Assembly (NCBI GenBank): GCA_033297205.1
Contig: MU859139.1
Span: 62,001-126,000, forward strand
DNA from: Pseudoneurospora amorphoporcata
Taxonomy: Eukaryota > Ascomycota > Sordariomycetes > Sordariales > Sordariaceae
Reading direction: 5' to 3'
Length of the DNA: 64,000 nucleotides
Of the stretch, positions 10,660-21,219 are shown piece after piece. The stretch's first letter is position 1, and every line of letters begins with the position of its first letter. The translations under genes and the position numbers were made by a program. The notes under the pieces are model-generated. The model was not told the DNA's origin, did not search any database, and saw only the letters and a program-made list of their open reading frames with translations.

Positions 10660-11035
10660 GAAGTTCCGATGAAGAAGACTACCACCTGCCCGTGCAAGAG
10701 TTGGGATAGCTGGGTGCTTTTCAGGTCATGGAGTTTCCGTGTTGATAGAAGTGATACCCTGAAGTATGTCAAAGCGCACTTGGTTTTGAAATTAGTCTCT
10801 CAGATACTCTGTATAGTTGAGCAGCCACGGAGAACCATGTTTATTATCTTAGGTGAGTGAATATAATCCATCATTCTCTTCCAAAATAAGCAAGACCATC
10901 CCGCATTTTTATCACTTTTGTTAATCCCTCTACCACCCAGCGACAAAAACACACCTACCTCACCCGAGCAACTGAGCGTCCACACCTCCGGCAACCACCA
11001 ACACCAGCCCTAGCACAAGCCCAGCGGACTGACCA
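10660..11035. other. Intergenic, 376 bp, between convergent REV1 and WSC genes
   Basis: This is 3' flank for both genes. On the minus strand part of it reads as a second-frame continuation of the WSC protein with a GPI-anchor-like tail (see findings). Nothing else is recognisable. Confidence 0.5.
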
Positions 11036-11741
11036 CTAGCAGCAACAAGAACTGACGACACCATTCAGATCGAAAATCTGTTTCACCGGTTAGAACTGAC
11101 ATACTCCCGAAACTCTCGCTGTAGGTTAAACATTAAACATACGCTGATCTTCAAATCCCCTCCACAGATCTGGATCTTGTCCCCGTCACAAACCAAGTTG
11201 CACTCGGCATCGGGGACCTTGGAGGAGAGAGAGAAGAGCTGGGTGGCGCACCAGCATTCTCTTTTCTTTTTGTGATGGAGACATGGGCAGGTTAGTTTTT
11301 TCCTGGGGATATATCTTTTGTTTTCCTTTTTCTTTTCTTTCCTTCTTGAAGAATAAAAAACATCAGAAGAAGAGTCACCTCGAATAGTCCAGCCCAGTAA
11401 ACCGATACCCCTTCTCCATGCCCCCCCTTACAAAACGCCAAACACTTTCCCACTGTCATCTCTCCCGGTAACACTTCATTGATCCCACCATACAACGCCC
11501 TGGTTCCACTGCCCGTTCCTGACAGGGTGATGGTCTCGTTATAGCAGCCGATGTCTTTGTTGCCGTTCGTTCCGGATGCTATTGTTGCTGTTGCTCTTGA
11601 TGGTTGTGTTGTTGAACTCGAGGTTGAAGCGGCTTCGGCCGCTGATGGTGCTGCTGAGTTGAATGCGAGGAAGAAGACGAGGAAGAGGTTGATCAAACAC
11701 GTCCAGCTTGACGGCGAGGAAACAAAACCCAGCGGCGGCAT
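11036..11741 (-). CDS. Small secreted WSC-domain protein
   Basis: Three exons on the minus strand, 11741-11379, 11265-11143 and 11077-11036, give 175 residues. WSC domains bind glycans and occur in cell-wall sensors and secreted wall proteins. The protein starts with a hydrophobic signal-peptide-like segment (WTCLINLFLVFFLAFNSA), then a Ser/Thr-rich stretch, then the WSC domain from IGCYNE through CLAFCKGG and YWAGLF. Splicing brings in KRECWCA and AECNLVCDGD, and the domain closes with IQICGGDLKIS. Both introns have CTAAC branch points; intron 2 (65 nt) is convincing, while intron 1 (113 nt) needs a poor acceptor (CAAAAAG) to keep frame. Exon 3 adds only 13 residues and stop. A GPI-like tail lies in another frame just downstream, so the true C-terminus is uncertain. 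The upstream frame is open to 11990 but the ATG at 11741 starts the signal peptide. Confidence 0.72.
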
Positions 11742-12770
11742 GGTGACGTGTTCAGATGAGGTGTAAGATGACAAAAATTCCAATTGCGCGATGCGATACG
11801 AATCTCGACAAGTCAACAAGTAATCGAAAAAATACGAAATACACGAAGCTGTTTCTGAATGATTGCCGAGTAAAGAATGGAAGGGAAGGTTCGAGGCAAG
11901 AAGAAAACACAAATACGAGGAAATCGAGACCCAGACCCCGGGCCCCCTTTTCGAACCGTAAGGGGTCAGCCGCAAAACCCCAAGGTTCAACCAATCACTA
12001 GATTAAATACCTCTACTGATATGGTTCACTGAACGTAGGGCTGGATCGTTCGAATGATTCTTCTTTGTTGAAGATCAAGATGTGGAAGCTCGAAGCTCAG
12101 AGCTGAAAACAGGGGTCCAACCGTTCCCATCATTCCAACCTCGCCAACCGCTCCTTCAAACAGCACATATGCCTGACTGCAACGCTGACATATATCTCTA
12201 TATCGACATCTGCAAACAATTACTAACATGATTCCATCTGCAGAAAACCTGATCCGCATCCTATGCTTTTCTACGCGTATCCTAGACTACATCCCAAAAA
12301 ATCCCCCGAGTTTTCGCAGGATTTGAGCCAACACTTTCTGAAAGAGAGCTTTGAAGTTAGAATTTGGGCTATGATATTCCCTCTCGAGGCTTCATTAGTT
12401 TCTCCTAACATAAACAGCGAACAGCCGAACACTCGAGGTTGAAGTCGGGTCCCAGCTACCGGCCCCATCCCGTGCCTGCCTGCCGCGCCTTCCCTACAAC
12501 CCGGCTCCTTCATCCGATTCTTTTTTTTAAAACCCAAGCATACAAGCGACCCGGTTGGTCCCTCCTTCGAACAACAACCGCTTGGCTAGATGGCACATTG
12601 GTCTACCGTTTGAGTCTCAAAACTCAAAAACTCATTACCTATCCGGATCGGGAACGGTTGTACGAAGACACGTAAAGGGGTCACCGCCACACCTAGTAGC
12701 CGGATCTACCTATATAGTATCTAGGAACGCTCCAACCGACAGACCTCAGACGGTTCACCGACGTATCTGA
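11742..12770. other. Intergenic, about 1 kb, upstream of the WSC gene
   Basis: No ORF with convincing content. The part near 11742-11990 is open in the WSC frame and is probably its leader. No RNA gene recognised. Confidence 0.5.
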
Positions 12771-12798
12771 ACGAGCGGTTGTTATTATTTTCGTTTCG

Positions 12799-12804
<6 letters not shown>

Positions 12805-12858
<54 letters not shown>

Positions 12859-12992
12859 GGAGGGGGGGAGTAACTGGGGGGGTTTTTTTTNNNNNNNNNN
12901 GCCCCCGCCCTCGCCGCTCCCGCGCCTCCCCCGGCCCCCCTCGCCCGACCACGCGCGCCCGGCGGCCCGCGCCCCCCCCCCCCCCCCCCCCC
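12805..12992. other. Assembly gap with homopolymer flanks (T33, G20, N10, C21)
   Basis: A T33 run (12805-12837) runs directly into G20 (12838-12857), then G-rich sequence, T8, ten N (12891-12900), a GC-only stretch (12901-12970) and C21 (12972-12992). Back-to-back homopolymers of this sort beside an N spacer suggest low-quality read ends at a contig join, not real biology. The true gap length is unknown. Confidence 0.85.
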
Positions 12993-13312
12993 GACCGGTG
13001 CGAATCAATCGTCGGGTTTTGTTTAAAAAATTTTTTTTCTTTTACTGAAGTCCACTCATACCGGCAACTCCAGCCGCCCACCTTCTAAACAATTCATATT
13101 CCCTACTCTAGCTAGGTATTAACCAACCGAACAACTCCCAGCAGAAACACCTTACCTGTCTCAGCAAAACAACAGCCCAGCAGCCACCCCTCCTCCAACC
13201 GCCAAAGCTAGCCCCAATGCAAACCGAGTCGACTTCCCAGAAGCAGCAGAATCAGAATCCAAATTATCCGCACCTTCGAGCTCATATATCTATGTGTTTT
13301 AACGCTCTCTTA

Positions 13313-14118
13313 TCACACCAGCAACCGGGGAAGAAAGCCTAGGGCTTGCTTTCGCCACAGCCGGTTGTTGTTCGAGCAAGCAGCAACAAGAGCAGCCGCA
13401 ATTCCATCAGCTGTGTCGTCGTTGAGTTCTATTCCGTGTTCAGCTGGAAGAAGGAAAATCCCAGCTGGATTAAATCCTGCAAGGCTGGAGCGAGGCCGAA
13501 CGAAATCAGTCGCAATCCACTCTTTTGTCTGGGAGTTGATCGGTATTCCTCGCTCTTCGTACGGTCTGCACAGCTCGTCCACGAAACGGATTCCCTCGGC
13601 CGTGAAAAAAAAAGAAAAGGGGGGGGGGGGGGGGGTCAAGGGAGAAGGCGGGTGGGGGATGGTCGTAAAGACCGGTGAATGGATCAGTGCCCCCCGCCGG
13701 GAATGGAAAAGCCACTAGATGGCCTTTCCCTCCGGCGAGGAAATTGTTGTTCTGCAGAAACCAGGGCCCAACAAGCTCTGGGGTAATGGGGAAGGAATCT
13801 TCCGTAATACGAAGATCGCACTGATGGTATTGCCAGCGATGAGGCAAAGGAGGATCGTGGACAAAATGCTGATGGCATTCGCCCGTCAGGGCGTCATGTT
13901 CCTGACCGAGTCCATCATGTAATGTGACATGTCCATGAGTAGTGGCGTCTGGTATGAATCCAGGTCTGGTTCGATGCCGTGTTCTGAGGAAGTTCTTCCC
14001 ACCGGCTTTGTTCAGAGTCCTTGAGACCTGTACAATACCAGTTCGTGTCCTCGTGTACCATCTTTTCGCATAGTTTGTCGTTGTCATATTCACCGAGACG
14101 GGACTTCACTGAGGGCAT
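13313..14118 (-). pseudogene. Unrecognised broken ORF or multi-exon gene of unknown function
   Basis: Three overlapping minus-strand frames look protein-like but do not join without a frameshift or unseen introns. Frame one (14118-13915) starts with MPSVKSRLGEYDND. Frame two (14093-13506) holds HRWQYHQCDLRITEDSFPIT and GPWFLQNNNFLAGGKG. Frame three (13639-13313) holds EGIRFVDELCRPYEERGIPI and ends GFLPRLLV with a stop. Frames two and three meet at a G17 run (13619-13635), so a one-base length change there would fuse them. I recognise no family. It may be a real gene interrupted by sequencing error, a gene with introns I cannot place, or a decayed gene. Confidence that it codes for protein is low. 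Confidence 0.35.
13619..13635. repeat. G17 homopolymer
   Basis: Seventeen G next to an A-rich tract (AAAAAAAAAGAAAA) and within a broken ORF. It is prone to length error and is the point where two plausible minus-strand frames meet. Confidence 0.9.
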
Positions 14119-14160
14119 ATGCCAGACAGTGCTGACGAAAAAATATGAGTGAACTCCTAA

Positions 14161-15132
14161 TCAGAGCCCGCGAGACGCAGGTAGAGCCGAACAGTGCCGG
14201 CACCACTGGCAGACCTCGCAATAGACGGGTGTCGGATTCGACACTACGGCATTTGTCGCCGCTGGTCCTTCGGAATACCGAATGGGAGGAAATCGCATGA
14301 AGTCATCGAGTAATTTGTTCAGAAGCTGTGTCATTCGACGTCGCTGCTCACTCACCTCTGCATTTCTGCCCAGGGCAACAATATAACGCTCGCTTGCTTC
14401 CTTGAGAGCAATGAGATCGGTGATCTGCACGAGATAATCCCACAGTGGACGACGAGACGGTCGGGAATCGCGTTCTCTGACCAGCCGGTGTCGATGTTTC
14501 TCATAGGTGTTGGGAATACCTTTGAAGATGAGAGTGGTCTCGGAACCATCATAGCGCAGATGAGAAGTGGGTTCAAAGTCCGACATACGATCCCGGACCT
14601 CTTGCTCAAAATCCGGAGACTCGGGCGCTCGTCGAATTCCAACCGAAGGCATTTTTTCCAGCCGACGAACATAAGCGATCAGCTCGTCCACATCCTTAAC
14701 CCTTTGCACGTGCCTCACAAGCTCAGTGTCAAAGCGCCCAGTATGCTCCTCATATCGGATGGCATCTTCATCCATCTTTGTTGACCATATCAACCATCTG
14801 AGGCTATAAAAGCGCCCTCGAAAAGCGTAGCAACCCTTGGCGCGCATGAAACAGCTAGAGCACAATGGTATGTCGTAGAGGCCGGTACCTTTAATAACCA
14901 TCTTGAGCAACTCTCTTCTCCCAAGTTCAGCGCCCTCGGAAAAGCGAAATAGTGCTTGCACAGGTAAGGCGTCCCGAGATTCGCATTTGACGCATTTGGG
15001 TGTGGCCGACTTGGGTCGATGGGCCGAGGGAAATGGTGTTTTCGGTGGTGTCGGGAGGGCCTCCCGTGAAGATGGTTTCGGTGAGGAGGATTCCGCTGAG
15101 GTGGGCTCAGAATGCTCCATGATCGCTGTCAT
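14161..15132 (-). CDS. Hypothetical protein with two Cys clusters
   Basis: A single exon of 323 residues whose family I do not recognise. The first 45 residues are Ser/Pro-rich and disordered. A CxxC pair (KCVKCESRD) is followed about 45 residues later by CSSCFMRAKGC, which together could bind zinc. The middle is charged and helical, with many Arg and Glu residues. The C-terminus has a second Cys cluster, YCEVCQWCRHC, just before the end. The two clusters at opposite ends suggest zinc-binding modules and perhaps a nuclear or regulatory role; that is inference. Two starts are possible, Met 1 at 15132 or Met 5 at 15120. It stands alone, with a broken ORF on one side and a long gene-free stretch on the other, so it may be lineage-specific. 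Confidence 0.68.
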   Translation of the reverse strand: MTAIMEHSEPTSAESSSPKPSSREALPTPPKTPFPSAHRPKSATPKCVKCESRDALPVQALFRFSEGAELGRRELLKMVIKGTGLYDIPLCSSCFMRAKGCYAFRGRFYSLRWLIWSTKMDEDAIRYEEHTGRFDTELVRHVQRVKDVDELIAYVRRLEKMPSVGIRRAPESPDFEQEVRDRMSDFEPTSHLRYDGSETTLIFKGIPNTYEKHRHRLVRERDSRPSRRPLWDYLVQITDLIALKEASERYIVALGRNAEVSEQRRRMTQLLNKLLDDFMRFPPIRYSEGPAATNAVVSNPTPVYCEVCQWCRHCSALPASRGL

Positions 15133-16961
15133 GAACAGTTAGCATCTCCGTTGAGGACAAGCCAAGGTGGTGTCAGAAAGTGAGGGAGAGTAGGACGGGC
15201 GAGTGTGATTGTTCTCAAGCTTTGCGGCTCAAAGAGCTAAGGAAGCCTTCAGCAAGGGCATGAACCGAGGTGAACTGACCTGGATGATAATGTCACACTA
15301 AAAAAATAGAATATGACAGAAGGACGAAAAGATGGAGAGAAAACGATATGATGATGATGCCAAAAGCTTTGAAGATGATTTGTAAAATGGGAATGTGATG
15401 AAGAGAAGAGGGAGCTATAAGTAGTCGAGGGACGAGGAACTCTGGCAGAGGAATTATTGTGTGTGAGAACGTAAGAGATGCAGTATGTCTTTCCCTTTGC
15501 TTAACCTCTTCTTGCCTCGTTGCGGTAACGGAAAGAAGTCTGAAGTAGCATCGAGTAAGAGAGAAACAGTCTATCTCCTGCGGTTCCGCTGGCAGGAAGC
15601 TTTCTCAGATGGCAGAGCACTCATCAGTTGACCTCTGTAGCATGAGACTACCAATCGGCGGTGTTCTTTCTTCGTGAGGTCGGGTGGTCGAGTGATCAAC
15701 CTGCAACGGAAGTTAAGAGATGTTGTACTGCTAAGACTCGGGGAGCCATTCCATGTCGAGGGATCGAAGGCCTCCGAAAACCACTCGTTGCGGAAGGACT
15801 AGGTGCGAAATATGCCAGAACCAATCTCCCGGGACGACATAAAGCACTGCAGAGCATCTTCCGGCTGGGATTCAGAAAACAGATACTGCAGTCTGCAATG
15901 TTGACTCTACCCGAGTTTCGCAGCTTGCATAGATAAGGTAGTTGACGAAGTTCATGTGATATGCTTCTTGACCGCCGACCAACATGTCATCATTCTGCGT
16001 TTCGGCATGATCCGAGACGTCGATTGTGGCTGTCTGTCAACCAGGTCCTCAGATCATGGAAATGGAAGTGGAAGTTGATGCAAGATGTCACGATGCATGA
16101 GTTGCATGCACAGGGGCAAGAGTGAAGATAGAAGAGAAGGTGAAGAGAGCAAAAAGGTGACCTGGGAAACGCAAGCCGAAGATGCCCGTGAGAAGAGAAG
16201 GGGACGACGGGCTGATGAAGCTGGTTTAGTACAAGAAGATGTCACGATGCACGTCACGAAGAAGGGTGAAAAGGGAGGGACGAAACACCAAGAGACTATG
16301 ATGTAGAGAGAGCAAGTGAACGGAATGAGTAAGGTAGACAAGCCGGAGAAGTGAGAGGAGCTGAGAAGGAGACAACATGATGGTGAAAATGGAAGCCACG
16401 AGCCAAGTTTGATGAGCGACGTCCATCGATTTTCTCCACTTGACATTTGTCGAGGCAGGCGGGATGAACGAACAAATTGCTGTCTTGAATCATCCATCTC
16501 TGGCCCAGGTTCATATGCGCCTTCCGTGGCCCCCTTTGTAGCTGCCTTGATAATTTTTTTTTCCAATTGGACTCAAGGGCTTGACTGAGCGGGAGGCCGC
16601 ACTCAGTCTTCTGGACCAAATTTCTGCCACCAAGGAAGGAAGGTACGTATCTGCACATTTCTTCTTGCCACAGCCTCGATCTCAACGGAAAAATTGATCC
16701 AAGTGCATTGCACACAGATCGATGTGACTCGCGCTTTTGTAGAAAAAAACGAGTCCCGGATGGTAGATATGTACTGGCAACACTGGGAAGTTCCGAGTCA
16801 TGGTCAAACTACACGACAGACCCAATAATAATAGGCAAGTCTCTTGCGCAGTACTGAGTGGCGATATACCCCTTTGAGGTTACTTCTTTCATCTCAGCCC
16901 CTCAACCAAGAGCAGCCACTCCATCATGTTCCGGGTTGCGATGTCTTTCCACTTCTCACTG
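15133..16961. other. Gene-free stretch, 1.8 kb
   Basis: Several ORFs of 60-170 codons occur on both strands but none has a domain or protein-like composition. The longest, 170 codons on the minus strand (16566-16054), is Ser/Leu/Cys-rich and overlaps a 16-nt direct repeat (AAGATGTCACGATGCA near 16082 and 16238). The right part is the 3' flank of OCT1. A non-coding RNA gene cannot be excluded. Confidence 0.5.
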
Positions 16962-19385
16962 CTACACTGCTCGTCGATCGCTCTTCGCTCCCCGCTGGCC
17001 TCCCCAGCTTCCAACCAACTTCATCGCCTTCTCTCCACCTCCCTCTAACCTCTCATCCGTCAATGCGCCCGCCAGACAATGCCATGGGTCTCTGCTACCT
17101 CCCCACTTGAGCAGGTTCTCCTTCAACCTCTCTCCATTCTCTCTTTGCAGGGCAGCTCCACCTTGCCCACCGTTGAAGACAACATTCCACACCCTCTGGG
17201 CCAAGACGCGGTCAAAAAGGTAACTGTAATATGTGCTGCCGTATCCGACCAGGTGGCCGAAGAAGCCCTGCCATGCCGTTCCCTGAGGGTCAGGCGGCGC
17301 AGTGCTGTACTGTCTCTGCAGGCTGTGGAAGACTTCGGTGGAATCGATGTGGCCTTGCAACGCCTTGGACGAGTGCAATTCCTGATCGAGCATGGCAAGA
17401 ATGATCTGGTTCTCGGTGTCCAACGCTTCGAAGCGACGGGCCTCGCGGATCTTGTTGTCGACCCACTCATACGGAAGCGGGCTGTCGGTCTCGTAGTGGC
17501 GTGCAAACAGGGCAAGAACAGACGGGTCGGCAGCAAAGTGTTCCATCAATGTAGAAGGAAGCTCGGCGAGATCAGTGGCGCATCGGGTACCGCTGACGTT
17601 CTGGAAGGAGGTGCGGGCGAGGATGGAGTGGATAGCGTGACCCATCTCGTGGAAAAGAGTCTCGAGCTGGAAGAAAGACAAGAGAGCGGGCCGGTTGTGG
17701 GCTTGCTGGGGAAAGTCACACACGAGAGCGATAGTGGGAAGTTGCTTGATCGTACCGTCCTGCGAGCGAGAGTAGGCCATGCCGTCATTGGCAGCAAACT
17801 CGGCAGACTCGAACGAGGGGATCATAACATCAGGGTGTTCGGCTTGGGCATGGGCAGTCTCAGCAATCTCGGTAGGTGACAGCTCACGCGAGCAGCGAAG
17901 AGTGAAGTGAGCTGGGTTGGGTGACTTGAGGGGGCGGTAGAAGAGGTCGCAGTATAGAACGGCGACATGACCTTCAACGTCCGAGACAACATCTAACCGG
18001 CGCACATCAGGGTGCCAGGTCTCACCAGGCATGGGCTCGCGGGGGACGAAGCGAATGCCGTAGAGGCGGGTAAATATCCTAGAGAGACCTTGCATGACAG
18101 TGCCGAGAGAGAAGTAGGAGGATAGGTCCTCACGCTTTTGCCGGGACTTGATGGCCTGACGGATGGACTCGGCGTAGAAGTCCTTGTCCCAGGGTTCAAG
18201 GGTCGCGTCCTCGCCTTTATGAGCCCTCTTGGCTGCTGTGAGGTCGGCAACCTCCTGTTGAGCTTGGGGTCTGGTATTCTCAGACAGAGCTTGGAGAAAT
18301 TGCCTTACAGACTCGGGGGTACTGGCCATCATACGGTCATGGAGGACGAGGTGACCATAACTCTCGAAACCAGAAAGCTTGGCCGACTCACCACGCAACA
18401 GCATGAGCTCCTCCAGCAAACCGACAGTCCTGCGGGAAGCGGTGCGAGAAGCCATGAATAGTTGGTGTCGGGCTTGGTCATCGCGAACAGTACGCAGTGC
18501 TATTGAGGCCTGGGGACTCAGAGTCTGGACATACACTCTGCCCATAGAACTCATCCTCTTGACCTCCACGGGGTCCATGCCCATCATCTGGGACTTTTCA
18601 ACGGTTGTGTATGGAAGCTTTGGTTCCATGTGCTGGATAAAGTTGGTTCCCGTCTGGCTGATTGCCGACGACAGTTGGACGAACTTGTCCCGGGCGTCCT
18701 TGGGCAGGTGAACGGCGGATTTGGCAAAGTCCAGCTTGAGGACTTCAGCCACCATCCTTTCCTCCTCACACCAGGTGGAGCTAACATCTGGATTATCCAT
18801 TGCCTTGACCAACTGGTCGTACAAGCCCGTCATGGTGTTGAGCTGGTTCATGTACTCGTACATCATGTCCCAGGCTACCGAGGCAGTGTTCTGGGTGGCC
18901 TGGTCAGGGTGGGTGACGCGCACAAAGTCGGCCATGTCCAAAACGCGACATAGAATATCACTCAGACGATCGAGATGGCGGACAATGGCGCGGTATTCGT
19001 CAATGGATTGGGCGTTGAGGACCTTGTCGACCAGGGCGCGAGCCTTTCCCAAGCTCACCTGGGCAAAGTCGAGGAAGCCATGGGGGCTGGTGAGGTATGC
19101 GTTGCGGAAGAGGCCGACATTGCGACCGTGTTTGTCACCGGACAACTGCTTCCATGTTTCGGGCGAATCGAATATGGATCGTAGAAGGGAGTCGTCGTGC
19201 TTTGCGGCGCCGTTCTCGTGGGTGACGGGAGTGGTGCCCGTCAAGGTCCTGGGAGCTTGCGCAGTAAAGTTCGTGAATCGTCGTCGTTGCTGTCTGAGCA
19301 GAGGAGAGGGAGTGGTGCGTCGTAGAAGGCAGTTGGAGCAGACCCAAAGCCGGGGCCTGCTGGCTTTGACCAGTGGCTGTATCAT
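16962..19385 (-). CDS. oct1: Mitochondrial intermediate peptidase (M3 metallopeptidase)
   Basis: An intronless 807-residue M3-family zinc peptidase of the mitochondrial matrix that removes an octapeptide from imported precursors after the general processing peptidase. The N-terminus (about 40 residues) is Arg/Ser/Leu-rich and lacks acidic residues, as expected of a targeting sequence. The zinc site HEMGH is at residues 579-583 in LFHEMGHAIHSI, with further family residues in TDLAELPSTLMEHF. The upstream lobe (FRNAYLTSPHGFLDFAQ, then EYMNQLNT) fits MIP proteins rather than thimet oligopeptidase. Length and the HExxH site are complete. It is divergent from the MICOS subunit gene, another mitochondrial protein. 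Confidence 0.96.
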   Translation of the reverse strand: MIQPLVKASRPRLWVCSNCLLRRTTPSPLLRQQRRRFTNFTAQAPRTLTGTTPVTHENGAAKHDDSLLRSIFDSPETWKQLSGDKHGRNVGLFRNAYLTSPHGFLDFAQVSLGKARALVDKVLNAQSIDEYRAIVRHLDRLSDILCRVLDMADFVRVTHPDQATQNTASVAWDMMYEYMNQLNTMTGLYDQLVKAMDNPDVSSTWCEEERMVAEVLKLDFAKSAVHLPKDARDKFVQLSSAISQTGTNFIQHMEPKLPYTTVEKSQMMGMDPVEVKRMSSMGRVYVQTLSPQASIALRTVRDDQARHQLFMASRTASRRTVGLLEELMLLRGESAKLSGFESYGHLVLHDRMMASTPESVRQFLQALSENTRPQAQQEVADLTAAKRAHKGEDATLEPWDKDFYAESIRQAIKSRQKREDLSSYFSLGTVMQGLSRIFTRLYGIRFVPREPMPGETWHPDVRRLDVVSDVEGHVAVLYCDLFYRPLKSPNPAHFTLRCSRELSPTEIAETAHAQAEHPDVMIPSFESAEFAANDGMAYSRSQDGTIKQLPTIALVCDFPQQAHNRPALLSFFQLETLFHEMGHAIHSILARTSFQNVSGTRCATDLAELPSTLMEHFAADPSVLALFARHYETDSPLPYEWVDNKIREARRFEALDTENQIILAMLDQELHSSKALQGHIDSTEVFHSLQRQYSTAPPDPQGTAWQGFFGHLVGYGSTYYSYLFDRVLAQRVWNVVFNGGQGGAALQRENGERLKENLLKWGGSRDPWHCLAGALTDERLEGGGEKAMKLVGSWGGQRGAKSDRRAV

Positions 19386-20189
19386 GGTGTTGAGATGTCG
19401 ACTGTATTTGGAACTGGGAGGAAGAGGAGGAGGAGGACTCGGTTATGGTCGCTGGGTCGGGAATGGGTTGTGGATGGCGGGGGTGACCACAACTTTGAAT
19501 TCGTCTAAGAGGCAAACATGTGCTGCGAAGATTGTTGTCGTGAATGTTAGGTAGATATAGCGGTCGTAATATGTTGGTAATACATTTGATGACAAAAAAG
19601 TAAGCAAGTCAAAAGTGAGACAGAAGAAGCATCCTACAAACAGTTGACGATGGGATGGAATTAATTCAATGTCAAGTTCCAGTTGTGGAAAGCGAACAAT
19701 GGAACCTGGAATGGAAGTTCAAAGTCAAGCCATGAGGTGCCTTTTAGCGGTTATCGGTACGTACTCTCGGCACTCCCATTGACGAAATGGTACTGTACCG
19801 CTGTAAAGGTACGTAACCGTCACCCCGCCAAGAGTCGAGATCCCCAGGCTGCTGCGGGAACCCCACCACGCCCACAAGCCGCGACCGCAGCGAACCAGGG
19901 GCAGAAGAAGCAGGAAACACAGTCCCGAGTTCCCGGAATTTACCGTAACGATACGGGATACGGGTACTGGAGCTGTACCTTGCAATGGAAGCTTGAATTG
20001 GCACTTTTTGCGCCTGCACTGGACTACCAATTGCGCAGTGGACACTCGGAGAGACTCTTGGTTGACATTCGACCGCCCGATTAACATTCCTCCAACTGCT
20101 CTCATCACAAGCTCTCTCTCTTCGCCAGCTACTTTGCCAGCTACCTTACATCACCCCGACGCCGTTCCCTAGGTCAATTGGGTTGGATA
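19386..20189. promoter_or_regulatory. Divergent promoter region of OCT1 and the MICOS gene
   Basis: An 804-bp head-to-head region between two mitochondrial-protein genes. No specific site can be assigned. A CTCTCTCT tract lies at 20111-20120, about 70 nt before the MICOS ATG. Confidence 0.45.
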
Positions 20190-21219
20190 ATGGCTGCCAG
20201 ACTTGCTTTCCAGCGGGTGAACTGACCTTTTCTTATTTTTCCATGCGACTCCCATCCGATTTCCATGTTTACCTTATGACGCAGCACATGATGGCAGAGA
20301 GACTAACTTGACCTCGACCTCAACAGCGCGCCGCCCGGGCTACCGCCGCCGCCCTTGTCGGCTCCTTTGCCCTCGTTCCCACGGTCGCCTTCGCCGAAGC
20401 CTCCGAGAGCCGCGCCTCTGTACGTGTTCAACCCGATGCCGTCCTCCATATTCGCGCTCGCTAACCGACGTCATAATCTCTGCCGAGCCATAGGCCAGAA
20501 AGCCCATCTACGACGATGACTTGGACGCTGTGCCATCTACTCCCTCCTTCACCACCGCCGAGACCACAAAAGACGTCAGCTCCCCTGCCGCTGCCGCCCT
20601 AAACGCACCCGTCACCACCCAGTCTTCGACCAAGGCCTCCGGCCAGAAGACCTTCACCGATAGCCTCATCGACGTCCTCGCCAGCACCAACACCCCCCGC
20701 GGCCCTACCCCTACCGATCGTCTGGCCGCCCAGATCCGCCGCGCCCGCCTCTTCCTCTACGACCAAGCCTGCGTCGCCGAAGACGCCGTCAACAACGGCA
20801 TGGCTCGCGCCTTCGATCTCGAGCACTCCTTCACCTCGACCGTCGCCGGCCTCGCTCCTCCCCGCGAGAGCGGCGAGCGCCTCATGCCCGGCCTCATTTA
20901 CGTTCTCGTCTCGGGCATGGCCGGCAGCATCGTTGCGCGCAACCGTGGCATTGTCCTCCGCGGCGCCACCCCTCTCGCCCTCGGCCTCGGTGCCGCCTGG
21001 GCCGTCCTCCCCGTCACCATGAACAACGTCAGCGCGCTGGTGTGGAAGTACGAGCAAAAGTTCCCCGCCGTGGCGAATGCGCACATCAGAACCCGCGAGG
21101 GCATCGAGAAGGGTATCCATATGGCCAAGGTCCATGCTGAGATTGCGCAGCACAAGGTCGATGAGGCGGTTACTGGTGTGAGGGAGACGGTTGAGGGCTG
21201 GGTTCGCAAGGGCAAATAA
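20190..21219 (+). CDS. MICOS complex subunit, Mic26/Mic27 (apolipoprotein O) family
   Basis: Three exons, 20190-20216, 20327-20419 and 20494-21219, give 281 residues. Mic26/27 proteins sit in the mitochondrial inner membrane and help shape cristae junctions. Exon 1 codes for only nine residues (MAARLAFQR), a split presequence that continues RAARATAAALVGSFALVPTV. A variable linker follows, then RLAAQIRRARLFLYDQACVAEDAVNNGMARAFDLEHSF, broken here for length: the key features are the RARLFLYDQ segment and then the membrane part LMPGLIYVLVSGMAGSIVAR and GATPLALGLGAAWAVLP with glycine-rich packing. A C-terminal amphipathic helix ends the protein. The junctions are phase 0 and keep frame; intron 1 has an ACTAAC branch point. 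Mic26 and Mic27 cannot be told apart here. Confidence 0.86.

Noticed and set aside
12590..12680. tRNA-like stretch (TGGCACATTGGTCTACC)
   Set aside because: No B-box GGTTCGANNC and no cloverleaf can be drawn.
12771..13048. Pro/Gly-rich ORFs around the N gap
   Set aside because: They are translations of homopolymers and of an assembly spacer.
16054..16566. 170-codon minus-strand ORF
   Set aside because: Ser/Leu/Cys-rich, no domain, and it overlaps a direct repeat; could be chance.
17079..17879. 266-codon plus-strand ORF
   Set aside because: Antisense shadow of OCT1.
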